A stretch of 52,075 bases of DNA, from assembly GCA_024401275.1 (NCBI GenBank), contig JAKSLJ010000023.1:1-52075 (forward strand), read 5' to 3'. Positions 16,878-26,497 of this stretch are shown piece by piece. The stretch is from Bacteroidaceae bacterium. Lineage in GTDB: Bacteria; Bacteroidota; Bacteroidia; Bacteroidales; Bacteroidaceae. Within the stretch, counting starts at the first letter, position 1. The number at the start of each line of letters is the position of its first letter. The notes under the pieces were generated by a model, which saw nothing but the letters and a program-made list of their open reading frames with translations, made no database searches and had not been told where the DNA came from. The translations under genes were made by a program, and so were the position numbers.

Positions 16878-19800
16878 ATGAAAAAAGCAGTCATGTCAAT
16901 GGCCGTTCTCGCTATGCTTGCCTCAGCTCCTTCAGCTATGGCAAACGGCACTAACGAGGTCATGGCCACTCAACAGTCGGAAGTAACTGTTACCGGACAG
17001 GTTGTAGACCAGGACGGTGAGCCTATGATTGGTGCAACAGTAGTTGTTGACGGTACTTCACAAGGAGCCATTACCGATTTCGACGGTAATTTTACCATCA
17101 AGGTTCCTGCAAATGCAAATCTTAAGATTTCGTCTATCGGCTACAAGAGCAAGATCGTCAAGGCAAAGAATGGTAGCATCGGTGTTATCACACTTGAGTC
17201 TGACAACACTGAGCTCGACCAGGTTGTTGTAGTAGGTTACGGTGTTCAGAAGAAGGCAGACCTTACAGGTTCTGTGTCTATCGTGAACGCTGAGGAAATG
17301 AAGAAGGTTTCAAACTCAAACATTTCTACAATGCTTGAGGGTAAGGTTGCCGGTGTTCAGATTACATCTGACGGTCAGCCTGGTGCAGACCCTTCAGTTC
17401 GCATCCGTGGTATCGGTTCTTTCGGTAGCACAGCTCCTCTCTACGTAATCGACGGTGTGCCAATGGGTACAACAATCCGCGACTTCTCTCCAAACGATAT
17501 CGAGACAATCCAGATCCTCAAGGATGCTGCTGCCGGTGCCATCTACGGTTCTCGTGCTGCAAACGGTGTCGTTATCATCACTACAAAGAGCGGTAAGAAA
17601 GATCAGCCTCTCCGCGTTGACTACTCTGGCTACTTCGGTGCCGACATGATTCCAAGCGATGTTTATGAGGTAATGAACGCTGATCAGTACAGCAATCACC
17701 TCGGCATCTCTGCTAACAACTCAGGTACTGTACTTCCTGGCGGTTATTCATTCAACGCTGAGACAGGCAAGTATCAGTTCCAGGACAACACAAATACAGA
17801 CTGGTTCAAGGAAGTCTTCAAGACTGGTATCCGTCAGGACCACAACGTAAACCTCTCAGGTGGTGGTGCTAACAATACTTACAACATCGGTCTTGACTAC
17901 TTCTCACAGAAGGGTACTCTCGAAGGTGCAGGTCCTAACTACGACCGTTTCACAGCTACTGTCAACAACACAATGGACACTAAGTTCGTGAAATTCCGCA
18001 CAAGCTTGAAGTACTCTCACTCTAACCAGGACAACATGGGTCTTTCAAATGCCTCTGAGTATGTTCAGGGTCTCTATGGCGACGTGACAAACGTTCTCCG
18101 TGGTACTCTCCTCATGCAGCCAACTATCAAGGCATACGATCCAAATACATGGGTTCTTGATGACAAGGTAGGTGCTGCCAACGGCTACAATTACGATGCT
18201 TACGGCTACGGTGTTTACTATGACTATGTTCATGGTGATATCTCAGCTTCTAACCCATTGCTCGTAAACAATCTCCTCCAGCGCAACACTATCGTTGACC
18301 GTGTGCTCGCTACAGGTTCTGCCGACGTTGACCTCTTCAACCTCTTCGGCATCAAGAGCAAGAACCACAGCATCCACTACAACCTCAACCTCTCTTACTC
18401 TAAGACTCACGCTCAGGACAACACATTCATCTCTGCATGGATTCAGTCTAACCGTGTTTATCTTGACAAGAGTAACGAGCGCTTGACAAAGTCTTCTCGT
18501 ACTTACGCAGACTATCTCATTGAGAACACAATCAACTACAACGGCAAGATTGGTCTTCACAACATCGACCTCGTTGCAGGTATGACTTACGAGGAGGAGA
18601 ACTCTAATACTCTCTCTGCTTGGGGTATCAATCTCAACGAGCCTTACTTCCTCCAGATTCAGAATGCAAAGGAAACTCACGGCGAGTCATTCGAGTTCAA
18701 GCACGCTCTCGCTTCTTACATCGCTCGTTTGAACTACAACTACGACGAGAAGTATCTTCTCTCTGTAATCGTTCGTCGTGACGGTTCTTCACGCCTTAAC
18801 CCTAAGAGCAACTGGGAAACATTCCCATCAATTTCTGTAGGTTGGCGTTTCGACCGTGAGAAGTTCTTCCCATTCGACCACAATGTAGTTAACCTCTTCA
18901 AGGTTCGTGGTAGCTACGGTGTACTCGGTAACGAAAACATCGGTGAGTATATCTACCAGGCTACAATGATGCGTAACAACATGACTTACTCATTCGGCAA
19001 TACTCCTGTAACAGGTTCTGCTGTTTCTACTTATGTTAACGACAACCTCCGTTGGGAAAAGAAGAAGACTGCCAACGTAGGTATCGATATCGCAATGTGG
19101 AACAACCGCTTGGAGTTCACTGCTGAGTGGTACAAGAACATCTCTGAGGACCTTCTCTACGCTGTTCCAGTGCCTACAAATGCCGGTGTATCAAACACTT
19201 CTGTAACAATGAACGCTGCTACAATGGAGAACAGCGGTTTCGAGTTCTCTGCAACTTATCGTAACCACGACCACCCATTGAAGTTCGATATCTCAGCTAA
19301 CCTCTCTACTCTCAACAACAAGGTTACAAAGCTCGGTTTCGGTAACGAGAAGTCTATCAACGGTACTTCTATCACTTACGTAGGTAAGGAGCTCGGTCAG
19401 TTCTACGGTTGGGTATATCAGGGAATTATCCGCACAGCAGATGACATCCCTTATTACACTGACCCAGAAACAAAGGAAGTTCGTGAGGTTCAGCCAGGTG
19501 CTCAGGTAGGTGACTGCCTCTACAAGGATGTTAACAACGACGGTATCATCAACGGTGACGACCAGGTTGTTCTCGGCAACGCAATGCCACGCATGAACTT
19601 CGGTCTCTCTGCTCGTTTCGAGTATAAGGGCTTCGACCTCAGCATCTCTACTTTCGGTGCTCTCAACTACCACGTTACAGACGACATCTACAACTCACTC
19701 AACTCTTGCTACGGTTGGGGTAACAAGTCAACAGAAATGCTCGATGCAAACCGTTGGTCTGAGGATGGCACAACTTACCTCTCAAGCGTTCCACGCACAT

Positions 19801-20102
19801 ATGTTGACCGTCCTGCAGGTGCAAGCGAGAACTGGAACGACCTCTTCTCTGATCGCAAGATTCAGAACGCAGCTTACTGGAAGATTGCTAACGTAGAACT
19901 TGGCTACAACTTCAAGGACGCATGGTTCGGCGGTGCTGTAAAGGGAGCTCGCATCTATGTTTCTGGTCAGAACCTTTACACATTCACAGGTTACCACGGA
20001 TACAATGTTGACTACGCTGGTGGCACATTCACTCCTGGTTACAACTTCTGTTCATTCCCAACTCCACGCACATTCATGGCTGGTGTCCGTTTCTCTTTCT
20101 AA
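16878..20102 (+). CDS. SusC/RagA-type TonB-dependent glycan importer
   Basis: 1074 residues. A signal peptide (to about residue 23) is followed by a carboxypeptidase-regulatory-like domain (VTVTGQVVDQDGEPMIGATVVV...LKISSIGYKS, about 35-112). Then come the SusC signature TELDQVVVVGYGVQKKADLTGSV, the plug with VRIRGIGSFGSTAPLYVIDGVP, and a 22-strand barrel ending in aromatic Phe (AGVRFSF). It should import oligosaccharides across the outer membrane, capped by the SusD lipoprotein encoded 23 bp downstream. Codon use is strongly biased (GGT, CGT, CTC, AAG), suggesting high expression. The neighbouring GH51 and GH43 suggest arabinan or arabinoxylan oligosaccharides, but the sugar is not readable from the barrel. 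Confidence 0.96.
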   Translation: MKKAVMSMAVLAMLASAPSAMANGTNEVMATQQSEVTVTGQVVDQDGEPMIGATVVVDGTSQGAITDFDGNFTIKVPANANLKISSIGYKSKIVKAKNGSIGVITLESDNTELDQVVVVGYGVQKKADLTGSVSIVNAEEMKKVSNSNISTMLEGKVAGVQITSDGQPGADPSVRIRGIGSFGSTAPLYVIDGVPMGTTIRDFSPNDIETIQILKDAAAGAIYGSRAANGVVIITTKSGKKDQPLRVDYSGYFGADMIPSDVYEVMNADQYSNHLGISANNSGTVLPGGYSFNAETGKYQFQDNTNTDWFKEVFKTGIRQDHNVNLSGGGANNTYNIGLDYFSQKGTLEGAGPNYDRFTATVNNTMDTKFVKFRTSLKYSHSNQDNMGLSNASEYVQGLYGDVTNVLRGTLLMQPTIKAYDPNTWVLDDKVGAANGYNYDAYGYGVYYDYVHGDISASNPLLVNNLLQRNTIVDRVLATGSADVDLFNLFGIKSKNHSIHYNLNLSYSKTHAQDNTFISAWIQSNRVYLDKSNERLTKSSRTYADYLIENTINYNGKIGLHNIDLVAGMTYEEENSNTLSAWGINLNEPYFLQIQNAKETHGESFEFKHALASYIARLNYNYDEKYLLSVIVRRDGSSRLNPKSNWETFPSISVGWRFDREKFFPFDHNVVNLFKVRGSYGVLGNENIGEYIYQATMMRNNMTYSFGNTPVTGSAVSTYVNDNLRWEKKKTANVGIDIAMWNNRLEFTAEWYKNISEDLLYAVPVPTNAGVSNTSVTMNAATMENSGFEFSATYRNHDHPLKFDISANLSTLNNKVTKLGFGNEKSINGTSITYVGKELGQFYGWVYQGIIRTADDIPYYTDPETKEVREVQPGAQVGDCLYKDVNNDGIINGDDQVVLGNAMPRMNFGLSARFEYKGFDLSISTFGALNYHVTDDIYNSLNSCYGWGNKSTEMLDANRWSEDGTTYLSSVPRTYVDRPAGASENWNDLFSDRKIQNAAYWKIANVELGYNFKDAWFGGAVKGARIYVSGQNLYTFTGYHGYNVDYAGGTFTPGYNFCSFPTPRTFMAGVRFSF

Positions 20103-20125
20103 TATAATATATAAGAATATTCATT

Positions 20126-21928
20126 ATGAAACTACATAAAATAACTCTTGCCCTGTTGATGGGCATCAGCACTCTCACGTCTTGCGACGACAAGCTGGAA
20201 CTGACTAACCCAAACCAGCAGACAACCGCTACCTTCGGTAACAATGCCAAGGAGCTTGAGGAGTGCGTTATAGCTGCTTACAACCATACTCGTATGGAAG
20301 GCTCTTACGGTCGTGTAGGTTACAATATCGACGTATGCCGTGGTGATGAGGCTTGGAACTCTTCACAGGTTTGGTACCTTCCTTTCGATGACCTCAATGT
20401 TTCTGCTCTTGACGAAATCTGTATGTGGTCTTGGCGCGAGTGGTACTACACTATCAATGTATGTAACTACGTAACTTCTAAGGTTGAGGCAATGTCCGAA
20501 CCTTCAGAGGCTATCAACCGTTGCTACGGTCAGGCACTCTTCCTCCGTGGTCTTGCTTACTTCAACCTCGCTACTTATTATCAGAACCCAGCTCTCATCA
20601 CTGACTATAGCCAGTACTCAAGCCTTGATGGTCTTTATGCTTCAAACAAGGTTGAAGGTTCTGACGATCCTAATGCTCAGTTCGACCTCGTAATGGATCA
20701 GGTTGAGGCTGACCTCTATAAGGCTATGGAACTTCTTCCATCACGCGACGCTGGTGGCGAATGGGCTAAGGGACGTGCTACTTGCGGTGCTGCTGCCGGC
20801 TATTATGCTCGTGTCCTCATGCAGCGTCATAAGTACACTGAGGCTCTTAACGTTCTCAGGGACATCATGAACAACGAAGATGGTGGTAACCAGAAATATG
20901 GTGCTTATAAGCTCATGCCTAACTATGGCGACAACTTCCGCGAAGGTGCTGCTTACGAGAACAATGAAGAGAGTCTTTACGAAGTTCAGTTCCTCGACAA
21001 GGATCAGCAGGGTACTGACGATGAGTGGACTCCAGTAAACACTTCTCCTAACGCTACTCAGGGTTCTGCTATCGAGTCTAACTTCTGTCCTGGCGACCTT
21101 GGTGGTTGGGCAGATATCTCAGCAACTCCATGGCTCTATCAGCTCTTCAAGGCTGAGCGTACAAAGGACGGCAAGCTTGACCCACGTCTCTACTGGACTA
21201 TCGGTACTTACGAGACTGACTGGGAAGGCTTCGAGTTCGGTAATGTCGCTTACCAGCAGCCAATGTCTTCAGACAACATCATCGTTACAAACAACAACAA
21301 TGGTGGTCTTCCAATCGCTAAGTGGACTCACTTCCGTACAGGCGAATACGACAAGGTCGTTACTGGTCTTCACGATGGTATAAACCTCCGCTTGATGCGT
21401 TACTCTGACGTTCTTCTCCGTGCCGCAGAGTGTATCAACGAGTTGGGTAGCAATAATGAAGAGGCTATCAAGCTTATCAACACTGTTCGCCGTCGTGCTA
21501 ATCTCCCTGATCTTAAGTACGAAGACTTTGCAGGTAAGAATGAAAAGCTCTTCGAGCAGATTGCCAATGTAGAGCGTCCTAAGGAGTTCGGTTGTGAGTA
21601 CGGTCGTGGTCTTGACCTCCTCCGTTGGGGTTGGTTCCATGATGCAGGTCGTCTCCAGCAGCTCAAGGAGCATAACGCCTTCAATCTTTGGACAAAGGCA
21701 GCTTATGACGAAGGTTCAATCACATACACTCCAAAAGATCCTGTAGAGTACTCAACTTGCTCAAAGAGTTCTTACGACAACTATCTCCCAGGTCATGAGT
21801 TCCTACCAATCTTCCAGAGCACTCTCAATGACAACTCTAACCTTGTAGGCAACTCTGCCAACAACGGTACAGACAACTCAAGCTACTTCTCTTCAAAGGG
21901 CTGGAAGATTCATCCTGTCGTAAAATAA
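20126..21928 (+). CDS. SusD/RagB-type surface glycan-binding lipoprotein
   Basis: 600 residues. Lipoprotein signal with LTSC (Cys20) and an acidic CDDK start of the mature chain, compatible with surface export. The SusD-like N-terminal region (about 40-230; EECVIAAYNHTRMEGSYGR, YGQALFLRGLAYFNLATYYQNP) has the TPR-like helices, and the RagB C-terminal region has LRLMRYSDVLLRAAECINELG and the FGCEYGRGLDLLRWGW block. It forms the lid of the SusC complex and binds the polysaccharide at the cell surface. It follows susC by 23 bp and precedes the SGBP gene by about 100 bp. Confidence 0.96.
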   Translation: MKLHKITLALLMGISTLTSCDDKLELTNPNQQTTATFGNNAKELEECVIAAYNHTRMEGSYGRVGYNIDVCRGDEAWNSSQVWYLPFDDLNVSALDEICMWSWREWYYTINVCNYVTSKVEAMSEPSEAINRCYGQALFLRGLAYFNLATYYQNPALITDYSQYSSLDGLYASNKVEGSDDPNAQFDLVMDQVEADLYKAMELLPSRDAGGEWAKGRATCGAAAGYYARVLMQRHKYTEALNVLRDIMNNEDGGNQKYGAYKLMPNYGDNFREGAAYENNEESLYEVQFLDKDQQGTDDEWTPVNTSPNATQGSAIESNFCPGDLGGWADISATPWLYQLFKAERTKDGKLDPRLYWTIGTYETDWEGFEFGNVAYQQPMSSDNIIVTNNNNGGLPIAKWTHFRTGEYDKVVTGLHDGINLRLMRYSDVLLRAAECINELGSNNEEAIKLINTVRRRANLPDLKYEDFAGKNEKLFEQIANVERPKEFGCEYGRGLDLLRWGWFHDAGRLQQLKEHNAFNLWTKAAYDEGSITYTPKDPVEYSTCSKSSYDNYLPGHEFLPIFQSTLNDNSNLVGNSANNGTDNSSYFSSKGWKIHPVVK

Positions 21929-21939
21929 TAATTAATATA

Positions 21940-22028
21940 GGTTTTGAGCTTTTGGTTTTTAGTTTTTAGTTGTTACCTTAATAAACTATTAACCCAAAGC
22001 CTAAAACCTAAAACCCAAAACAAAAATT
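21940..22028 (+). repeat. T-rich/A-rich inverted leader element upstream of the SGBP gene
   Basis: A T-rich arm with repeated TTTTTAG, a core AGTTGTTACC...AACTATTAACC, then an A-rich arm with repeated CTAAAACC, directly before the ATG at 22031. The arms are roughly complementary. The same layout with a related core (AGTTGCTACC...AACTAATAGCC) precedes tpiA at 28998-29118, and an A-rich version precedes the PFOR gene. Confidence 0.6.
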
Positions 22029-22030
22029 CT

Positions 22031-24016
22031 ATGAAATATCTTAATAAAATAGCAACAGGTCTCTTCTCTCTTGCCCTTGGCGTGATGGCAATGACGAGCT
22101 GTGAGGGCGGCGACCTTTACGGAGTTGATTCTCCTGATTGGATTCAAAACAAGATAGACTCCATTGCAAACAACAAGCCTTCCAATACAGAAGAGATTGA
22201 TGGGCTCATGGAAGATGTTTACACCATCGGTGCTGTGGATTACTCAACAGGTTGGTGGGCACAGTTCTCCAAGTACTATGTTATTCCAAAGGATCAGAAG
22301 TGGTACGCTCAGTTCAATCTGAACATCAATCCTGCTGCAACAAACACATATAAGAACTTCGCTCTCATCATCACCAACGACGTTGATCGTGGTGGCGTAG
22401 GCTATACAGAGTACGGAGCAATCCGTTTCGACAATCAGCCAAGCGGTAACTCTGAGTGGGGAGACTATATCGACCGCAGCTGTGTAGAGAGTTCTCTTAC
22501 TTTCGCCACAGACACTGATCCTGGTGTTGACAAGCTCGGTGGTCTCGTAACTCTTTCCATTGACCGTACAGATGCCAACCAGTTCATCGTGAAGATGACT
22601 AACGGTAATGTTACCAAGACTTACACTCAGAAGTCTCCACTTGTAAACCTCAATTCTGATGCAGCAAACGAGAATATCCGTGCATTCCTCGTTCCGGAAG
22701 GTTCGTACATCGGCTTCCTCAGAACAACTATCGAGCCTATCGGTGGATGCACTTCAGCCGAGGATAAGCAGCCTCTCTCAATGACTCTCAACAACACTCC
22801 TAAGAAGGTCATGGTTGGCACAGAATTCCAGGAAATCATCAAGAACATCACTGCTACAATCCAGTTCGAGACTGGCGTTGCCAAGGATGCTTCTAATGCA
22901 GAACTTTCATTCGTTCCTGTAGGCGACTTCAACACTGTTGGTGAAAAGAGCATTGTTGTCATCTTCAACAAGACTTACAAGGGCGAGAACTGTGCGTCTC
23001 CAATAACTGCGACATTCAAGGTTCAAGTTGTGGATAAGATGTTCAATTCTGTCGGTGCTACTGACTACTCAACAGGTTGGTGGGGTGCTCATTCAGCTGA
23101 CATTCCGGTTGCTCCTGGCGAGACATTCGTTTCTCAGTTCACTAACTACTCTAGTGGCGCAAACAACTGGAACAACTTCTGTATTGTAATGAGTCGTGCT
23201 GACATGAGCGAATGTGCAGTCGTTCGCGCTGACAACTACGGTTGGGGCGACGGTTACGCTGCTTGCACAGCTATAGGTACTCAGGGTGACTGGGGAACAT
23301 GGCTTGCTGCAATGGACGGCGCAAAGGTTACCACATACGTTACAAACAATGGTGACGGCACTGCTGACATCAAGGCTGTAATGGTTGGCAACAACGGTGA
23401 GACCTACACTCAGGAGTACAACGGCATCAACACATTCGGCGCAAACGAGAACATCTTCTTCCGCTACACTGTTGACAACTGCTATATCGAGTTCAGCCAG
23501 GTTGTCGGTAACGAAGATAACACTACAGGTTGGTGGACAGCTCATTCAGACCTCTTCGTTGTGAAGCCAGGTAAGAAGACTACTACTACATTCATCAACC
23601 ACACTAACGGCGCTACTAACTGGAACAACTTCTGTGTCGTTCTCAACAATGCTGATATGAGCACTGAGTATGGTGTTGTTCGTGCAGACAACTACGGATG
23701 GGGTTCTGCTTACGAGAATAACCCTAACCTCGTTCTCTCAGGCGGCCAGGAAGACTGGGGTGAGTGGCTTGCTGCCATGGATGATGCTCGCGTAACAGTT
23801 ACTGTTTCCAACAATGGTGACGGTTCTGCTGACATTTACGCTAAGATGCTTGGCAACAACGGCAAGCTCTACGAGCAGTCATATAAGGGCCTCAACCTCG
23901 GAGGTTCTACAGACCTCGCCTTCCGTCTGACTATTGAAGGTGGTCACATCGTCTTCGACAACTCAAACGGTGCAGATAAGAGCTTTGCTAAGAGAAAGTC
24001 TTCTCGTCGCAAGTAA
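22031..24016 (+). CDS. Surface glycan-binding lipoprotein with three repeated GWW modules
   Basis: 661 residues from ATG 22031; an upstream in-frame start at 21944 would translate the repeat leader and displace the lipobox, so I reject it. Lipobox MTSC (Cys24). Three homologous modules start with TGWW: about 67-245 (divergent), 340-493 and 494-645. Modules two and three share NWNNFC, VRADNYGWG, WG.WLAAMD.A, and NNGDG.ADI. An Ig-like domain (about 255-338) separates modules one and two. The C-terminus is oddly basic (FAKRKSSRRK). Position after susD and aromatic-rich modules suggest a SusE/F- or SGBP-like polysaccharide binder. I do not recognise the modules as a named CBM family. Confidence 0.8.
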   Translation: MKYLNKIATGLFSLALGVMAMTSCEGGDLYGVDSPDWIQNKIDSIANNKPSNTEEIDGLMEDVYTIGAVDYSTGWWAQFSKYYVIPKDQKWYAQFNLNINPAATNTYKNFALIITNDVDRGGVGYTEYGAIRFDNQPSGNSEWGDYIDRSCVESSLTFATDTDPGVDKLGGLVTLSIDRTDANQFIVKMTNGNVTKTYTQKSPLVNLNSDAANENIRAFLVPEGSYIGFLRTTIEPIGGCTSAEDKQPLSMTLNNTPKKVMVGTEFQEIIKNITATIQFETGVAKDASNAELSFVPVGDFNTVGEKSIVVIFNKTYKGENCASPITATFKVQVVDKMFNSVGATDYSTGWWGAHSADIPVAPGETFVSQFTNYSSGANNWNNFCIVMSRADMSECAVVRADNYGWGDGYAACTAIGTQGDWGTWLAAMDGAKVTTYVTNNGDGTADIKAVMVGNNGETYTQEYNGINTFGANENIFFRYTVDNCYIEFSQVVGNEDNTTGWWTAHSDLFVVKPGKKTTTTFINHTNGATNWNNFCVVLNNADMSTEYGVVRADNYGWGSAYENNPNLVLSGGQEDWGEWLAAMDDARVTVTVSNNGDGSADIYAKMLGNNGKLYEQSYKGLNLGGSTDLAFRLTIEGGHIVFDNSNGADKSFAKRKSSRRK

Positions 24017-24033
24017 TAATCAATTTAATAACA

Positions 24034-24107
24034 TGTAGGGCGAGGATTTCCGAGCCGTTTTGCGGGGGATAAAACCTGAATCGCGGCTCGGAAATCCTCG
24101 CCCTACA
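24034..24107. terminator. Long hairpin of the GTAGGGCGAGG repeat family
   Basis: Perfect 24-bp inverted arms (24034-24057 and 24084-24107) read TGTAGGGCGAGGATTTCC..., enclosing a 26-nt loop and followed by a T-run. The hairpin could terminate or attenuate transcription between the SGBP and GH43 genes. The arm sequence recurs at 25865-25892, 31302-31330 and 49471-49496. Confidence 0.7.
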
Positions 24108-24124
24108 ATTTTTTTAACGAAAAT

Positions 24125-25837
24125 ATGAAACACAAACTAACCTCTCTTGCAATCTTTCTTCTGGCAGGTTTAGCCTTCACCGCTTGTGGAGACGATGACC
24201 CTACGGATCCAACGCCACAGCCACAGCCACAGCCTCAACCGGATCCTGAACCAGACCCAACTCCAGATCCAACGCCTGACACATACAAGGCTCCTACCTA
24301 TCCTGACGACTACACAAGTGTCAGCACATGGCCACTGCGCTTCAAATGGAACCTTGGCAATGTCCATGACCCTAGCGTAATGCTTGCTGATGATGGCTAT
24401 TACTATATGTATCAGACAGATGCTGGCTACGGAAATCCACACGACCAGGACGTTGTAAATAACAAGCACGGTCACTTCTACTGCCGCCGCTCTAAGAACC
24501 TCGTCGATTGGGAGTTCCTTGGCCCTACCATGCGCGGACTTCCAGCTTGGATCAAGGATAAGCACAACGAGATTCGCGCAGCCATGGGACTTGGCGAGTC
24601 TTCTCTCAACTACACAAAGGATGGCGCTGACTCAGGCTTCGGCTACTGGGCTCCTGTTGTTCGTAAGGTAGGTAATGTCTATCGCATGTACTACTCAATA
24701 AACATGCCTGCCGTTGACAATGATAAGATGACTGCAAACGGCTTCAATCCTAACGTCATCGGTATGATGGAGACCACTACTCCAGACAAGGTCACTTCAT
24801 GGGTTGATAAGGGCTTTGTCATCAGCCAATACTCTGACCAAGGCAAGAACTACAACGGCAAGAGTGTTTGGGGCGGGTACTGGAAGTACAACGCCATCGA
24901 CCCTACTTACATAGAGACAAAGGAAGGCAAGCACTGGCTCATCTACGGTTCTTGGCACAGCGGTTTCGCTGCTGTTGAGATTGATCCTGCTACTGGTAAG
25001 ACTAAGGCCACTCTCGGCGAACCTTGGGGCGCAGCAAACGAAGCTGCTTACGGCAAGCGCGTCTTCACTCGAATCAATGGCGACCGCTGGCAGGGAAGTG
25101 AAGGACCGGAAGTTGTCTATCGCGACGGCTACTACTACATGTTCATTGCTTACGGACAGCTCGCCGTTGCATACAACACTCGCGTTGTTCGTGCCACAAG
25201 TCCTGACGGTCCATACAAGGACATTCTCGGCAAGGACTTCACAAATGGTCAGACTGGCGGAAACGCTTATCCTATCGTTACTCACGCCTACAAGTTTGGC
25301 AACGACCACGGTTGGGTAGGTATCAGCCACTGCGCTGTTTGGGATGACCAGAAGGGCAACTACTTCTACGCTTCTCAGCAGCGTTATCCTGCAAACTACA
25401 ATGGTAACCAATACAGCAACGCTATCATGCTTGGCGGTGTTCGTTCTATCATTTGGACTGAGGACGGTTGGCCACTCGTTCTTCCTGAGCGCTATGGTGC
25501 TGTACCACAGACTGCCATCAAGGAAGCTGACCTCGTAGGAAAGTGGCAGAACATCTCTCTCGGTGGCTGTACTGACATCTGGGATGCAAACTGCAAGATG
25601 GCTACTTCCGTTGACTTCGAACTCGGTTCAGACCATAAGGTTACAGCTGACTCAAAGTGGAGCGCTGGCCAGCCTTGGAATTTCGACGCTACGAAGAACA
25701 TCCTCACCGTCAACGGCATAAAGCTCTACCTCAAGCGCGAACTCGACTGGGAGGTAAACCCACGCGTTCCAACAATAGTTTATGCCGGTCTCAGTACCGA
25801 CAAGAAGACTACTCTCTGGGGTAAGAAGGTAAAGTAA
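24125..25837 (+). CDS. GH43 arabinan-degrading enzyme, surface lipoprotein
   Basis: 570 residues. Lipobox FTAC (Cys21) followed by GDDD, an acidic motif like the Bacteroidetes surface-export signal, then a Pro-Gln/Pro-Asp linker (about 27-55). The five-bladed propeller carries the three GH43 acids in order: base Asp in VHDPSVM (about 82), pKa-modulating Asp in NAIDPTYI (about 258) and acid Glu in GSEGPEVVY (about 325). The layout HDPS, with YWAP and a C-terminal 110-residue lipocalin-like beta domain (LVGKWQNISLGG...), is typical of endo-1,5-arabinanase-type GH43. It probably cuts arabinan or arabinoxylan at the cell surface for SusCD uptake. Exact subfamily and linkage are uncertain. Confidence 0.9.
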   Translation: MKHKLTSLAIFLLAGLAFTACGDDDPTDPTPQPQPQPQPDPEPDPTPDPTPDTYKAPTYPDDYTSVSTWPLRFKWNLGNVHDPSVMLADDGYYYMYQTDAGYGNPHDQDVVNNKHGHFYCRRSKNLVDWEFLGPTMRGLPAWIKDKHNEIRAAMGLGESSLNYTKDGADSGFGYWAPVVRKVGNVYRMYYSINMPAVDNDKMTANGFNPNVIGMMETTTPDKVTSWVDKGFVISQYSDQGKNYNGKSVWGGYWKYNAIDPTYIETKEGKHWLIYGSWHSGFAAVEIDPATGKTKATLGEPWGAANEAAYGKRVFTRINGDRWQGSEGPEVVYRDGYYYMFIAYGQLAVAYNTRVVRATSPDGPYKDILGKDFTNGQTGGNAYPIVTHAYKFGNDHGWVGISHCAVWDDQKGNYFYASQQRYPANYNGNQYSNAIMLGGVRSIIWTEDGWPLVLPERYGAVPQTAIKEADLVGKWQNISLGGCTDIWDANCKMATSVDFELGSDHKVTADSKWSAGQPWNFDATKNILTVNGIKLYLKRELDWEVNPRVPTIVYAGLSTDKKTTLWGKKVK

Positions 25838-25864
25838 AGGCACTCACATAACTATAAACAAAGT

Positions 25865-25892
25865 TGTAGGGCGAGGATTTCCTCGCCCTACA
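25865..25892. terminator. Bidirectional terminator of the GTAGGGCGAGG family
   Basis: A perfect 13-bp stem (25865-25877 with 25880-25892) with a 2-nt loop TT, followed by TTTTTC. It lies between the convergent GH43 and queE genes. Confidence 0.85.
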
Positions 25893-25897
25893 TTTTT

Positions 25898-26467
25898 CTA
25901 TCTCACATTCAATATCTTATGCGTTTGAAGAGAGAGTTTCCATTTCGGATGTTTCAGGATATAATCTATCGTGCTTTCCACATTCAGCCTATTCTGCTGC
26001 TCGTTTCCGGAGTCTAGCGGTTGCAGGCGATATTCCGTTGCATTTAGGCTGTCATACTGCGACATATCTTGTCCCATGAAGACCACTTTCAGTTCGTCAA
26101 TGCGCTGGATAATCACTGCCCCACCCTCTTTCGGCGAACATGTTATCCAGTCTAACTCAGCACCCTCAGGAAGCTTGCGACTGCCGTTTGTCTCGATATG
26201 TATGGCGAAGCCGGCAGAGTGAAGAAGCTGCGTGAGCGATGCTGTCAATTGCAGCAAAGGTTCGCCGCCAGTTACAACCACCACGCGGGCTGGGAAAGCA
26301 GAAACCTGCTCAACGATTTCCTGCTCCGTCATTTCCGTAAATTCCTCATGCTGAGTATCACAAAACGGGCATTTAAGGTTACAGCCGGAAAGACGCAGGA
26401 AAACAGCGGGAGTGCCTGTGTGCAAGCCCTCGCCCTGTAGTGAATAGAAGATTTCGTTTACTCTCAT
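25898..26467 (-). CDS. queE: 7-carboxy-7-deazaguanine synthase
   Basis: 189 residues. Radical-SAM enzyme with CNLKCPFC (Cys29, Cys33, Cys36) and the N-terminal FYSLQGEGLHTGTPAVFLRLSGC typical of QueE. It converts 6-carboxy-tetrahydropterin to 7-carboxy-7-deazaguanine in queuosine biosynthesis. It lies 30 bp after queD on the same strand, so QueD makes its substrate from the same transcript. QueC and QueF are not in the window. Confidence 0.95.
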   Translation of the reverse strand: MRVNEIFYSLQGEGLHTGTPAVFLRLSGCNLKCPFCDTQHEEFTEMTEQEIVEQVSAFPARVVVVTGGEPLLQLTASLTQLLHSAGFAIHIETNGSRKLPEGAELDWITCSPKEGGAVIIQRIDELKVVFMGQDMSQYDSLNATEYRLQPLDSGNEQQNRLNVESTIDYILKHPKWKLSLQTHKILNVR

Positions 26468-26497
26468 TTTTTACAATTCTGAATTCTGAATTACCCT

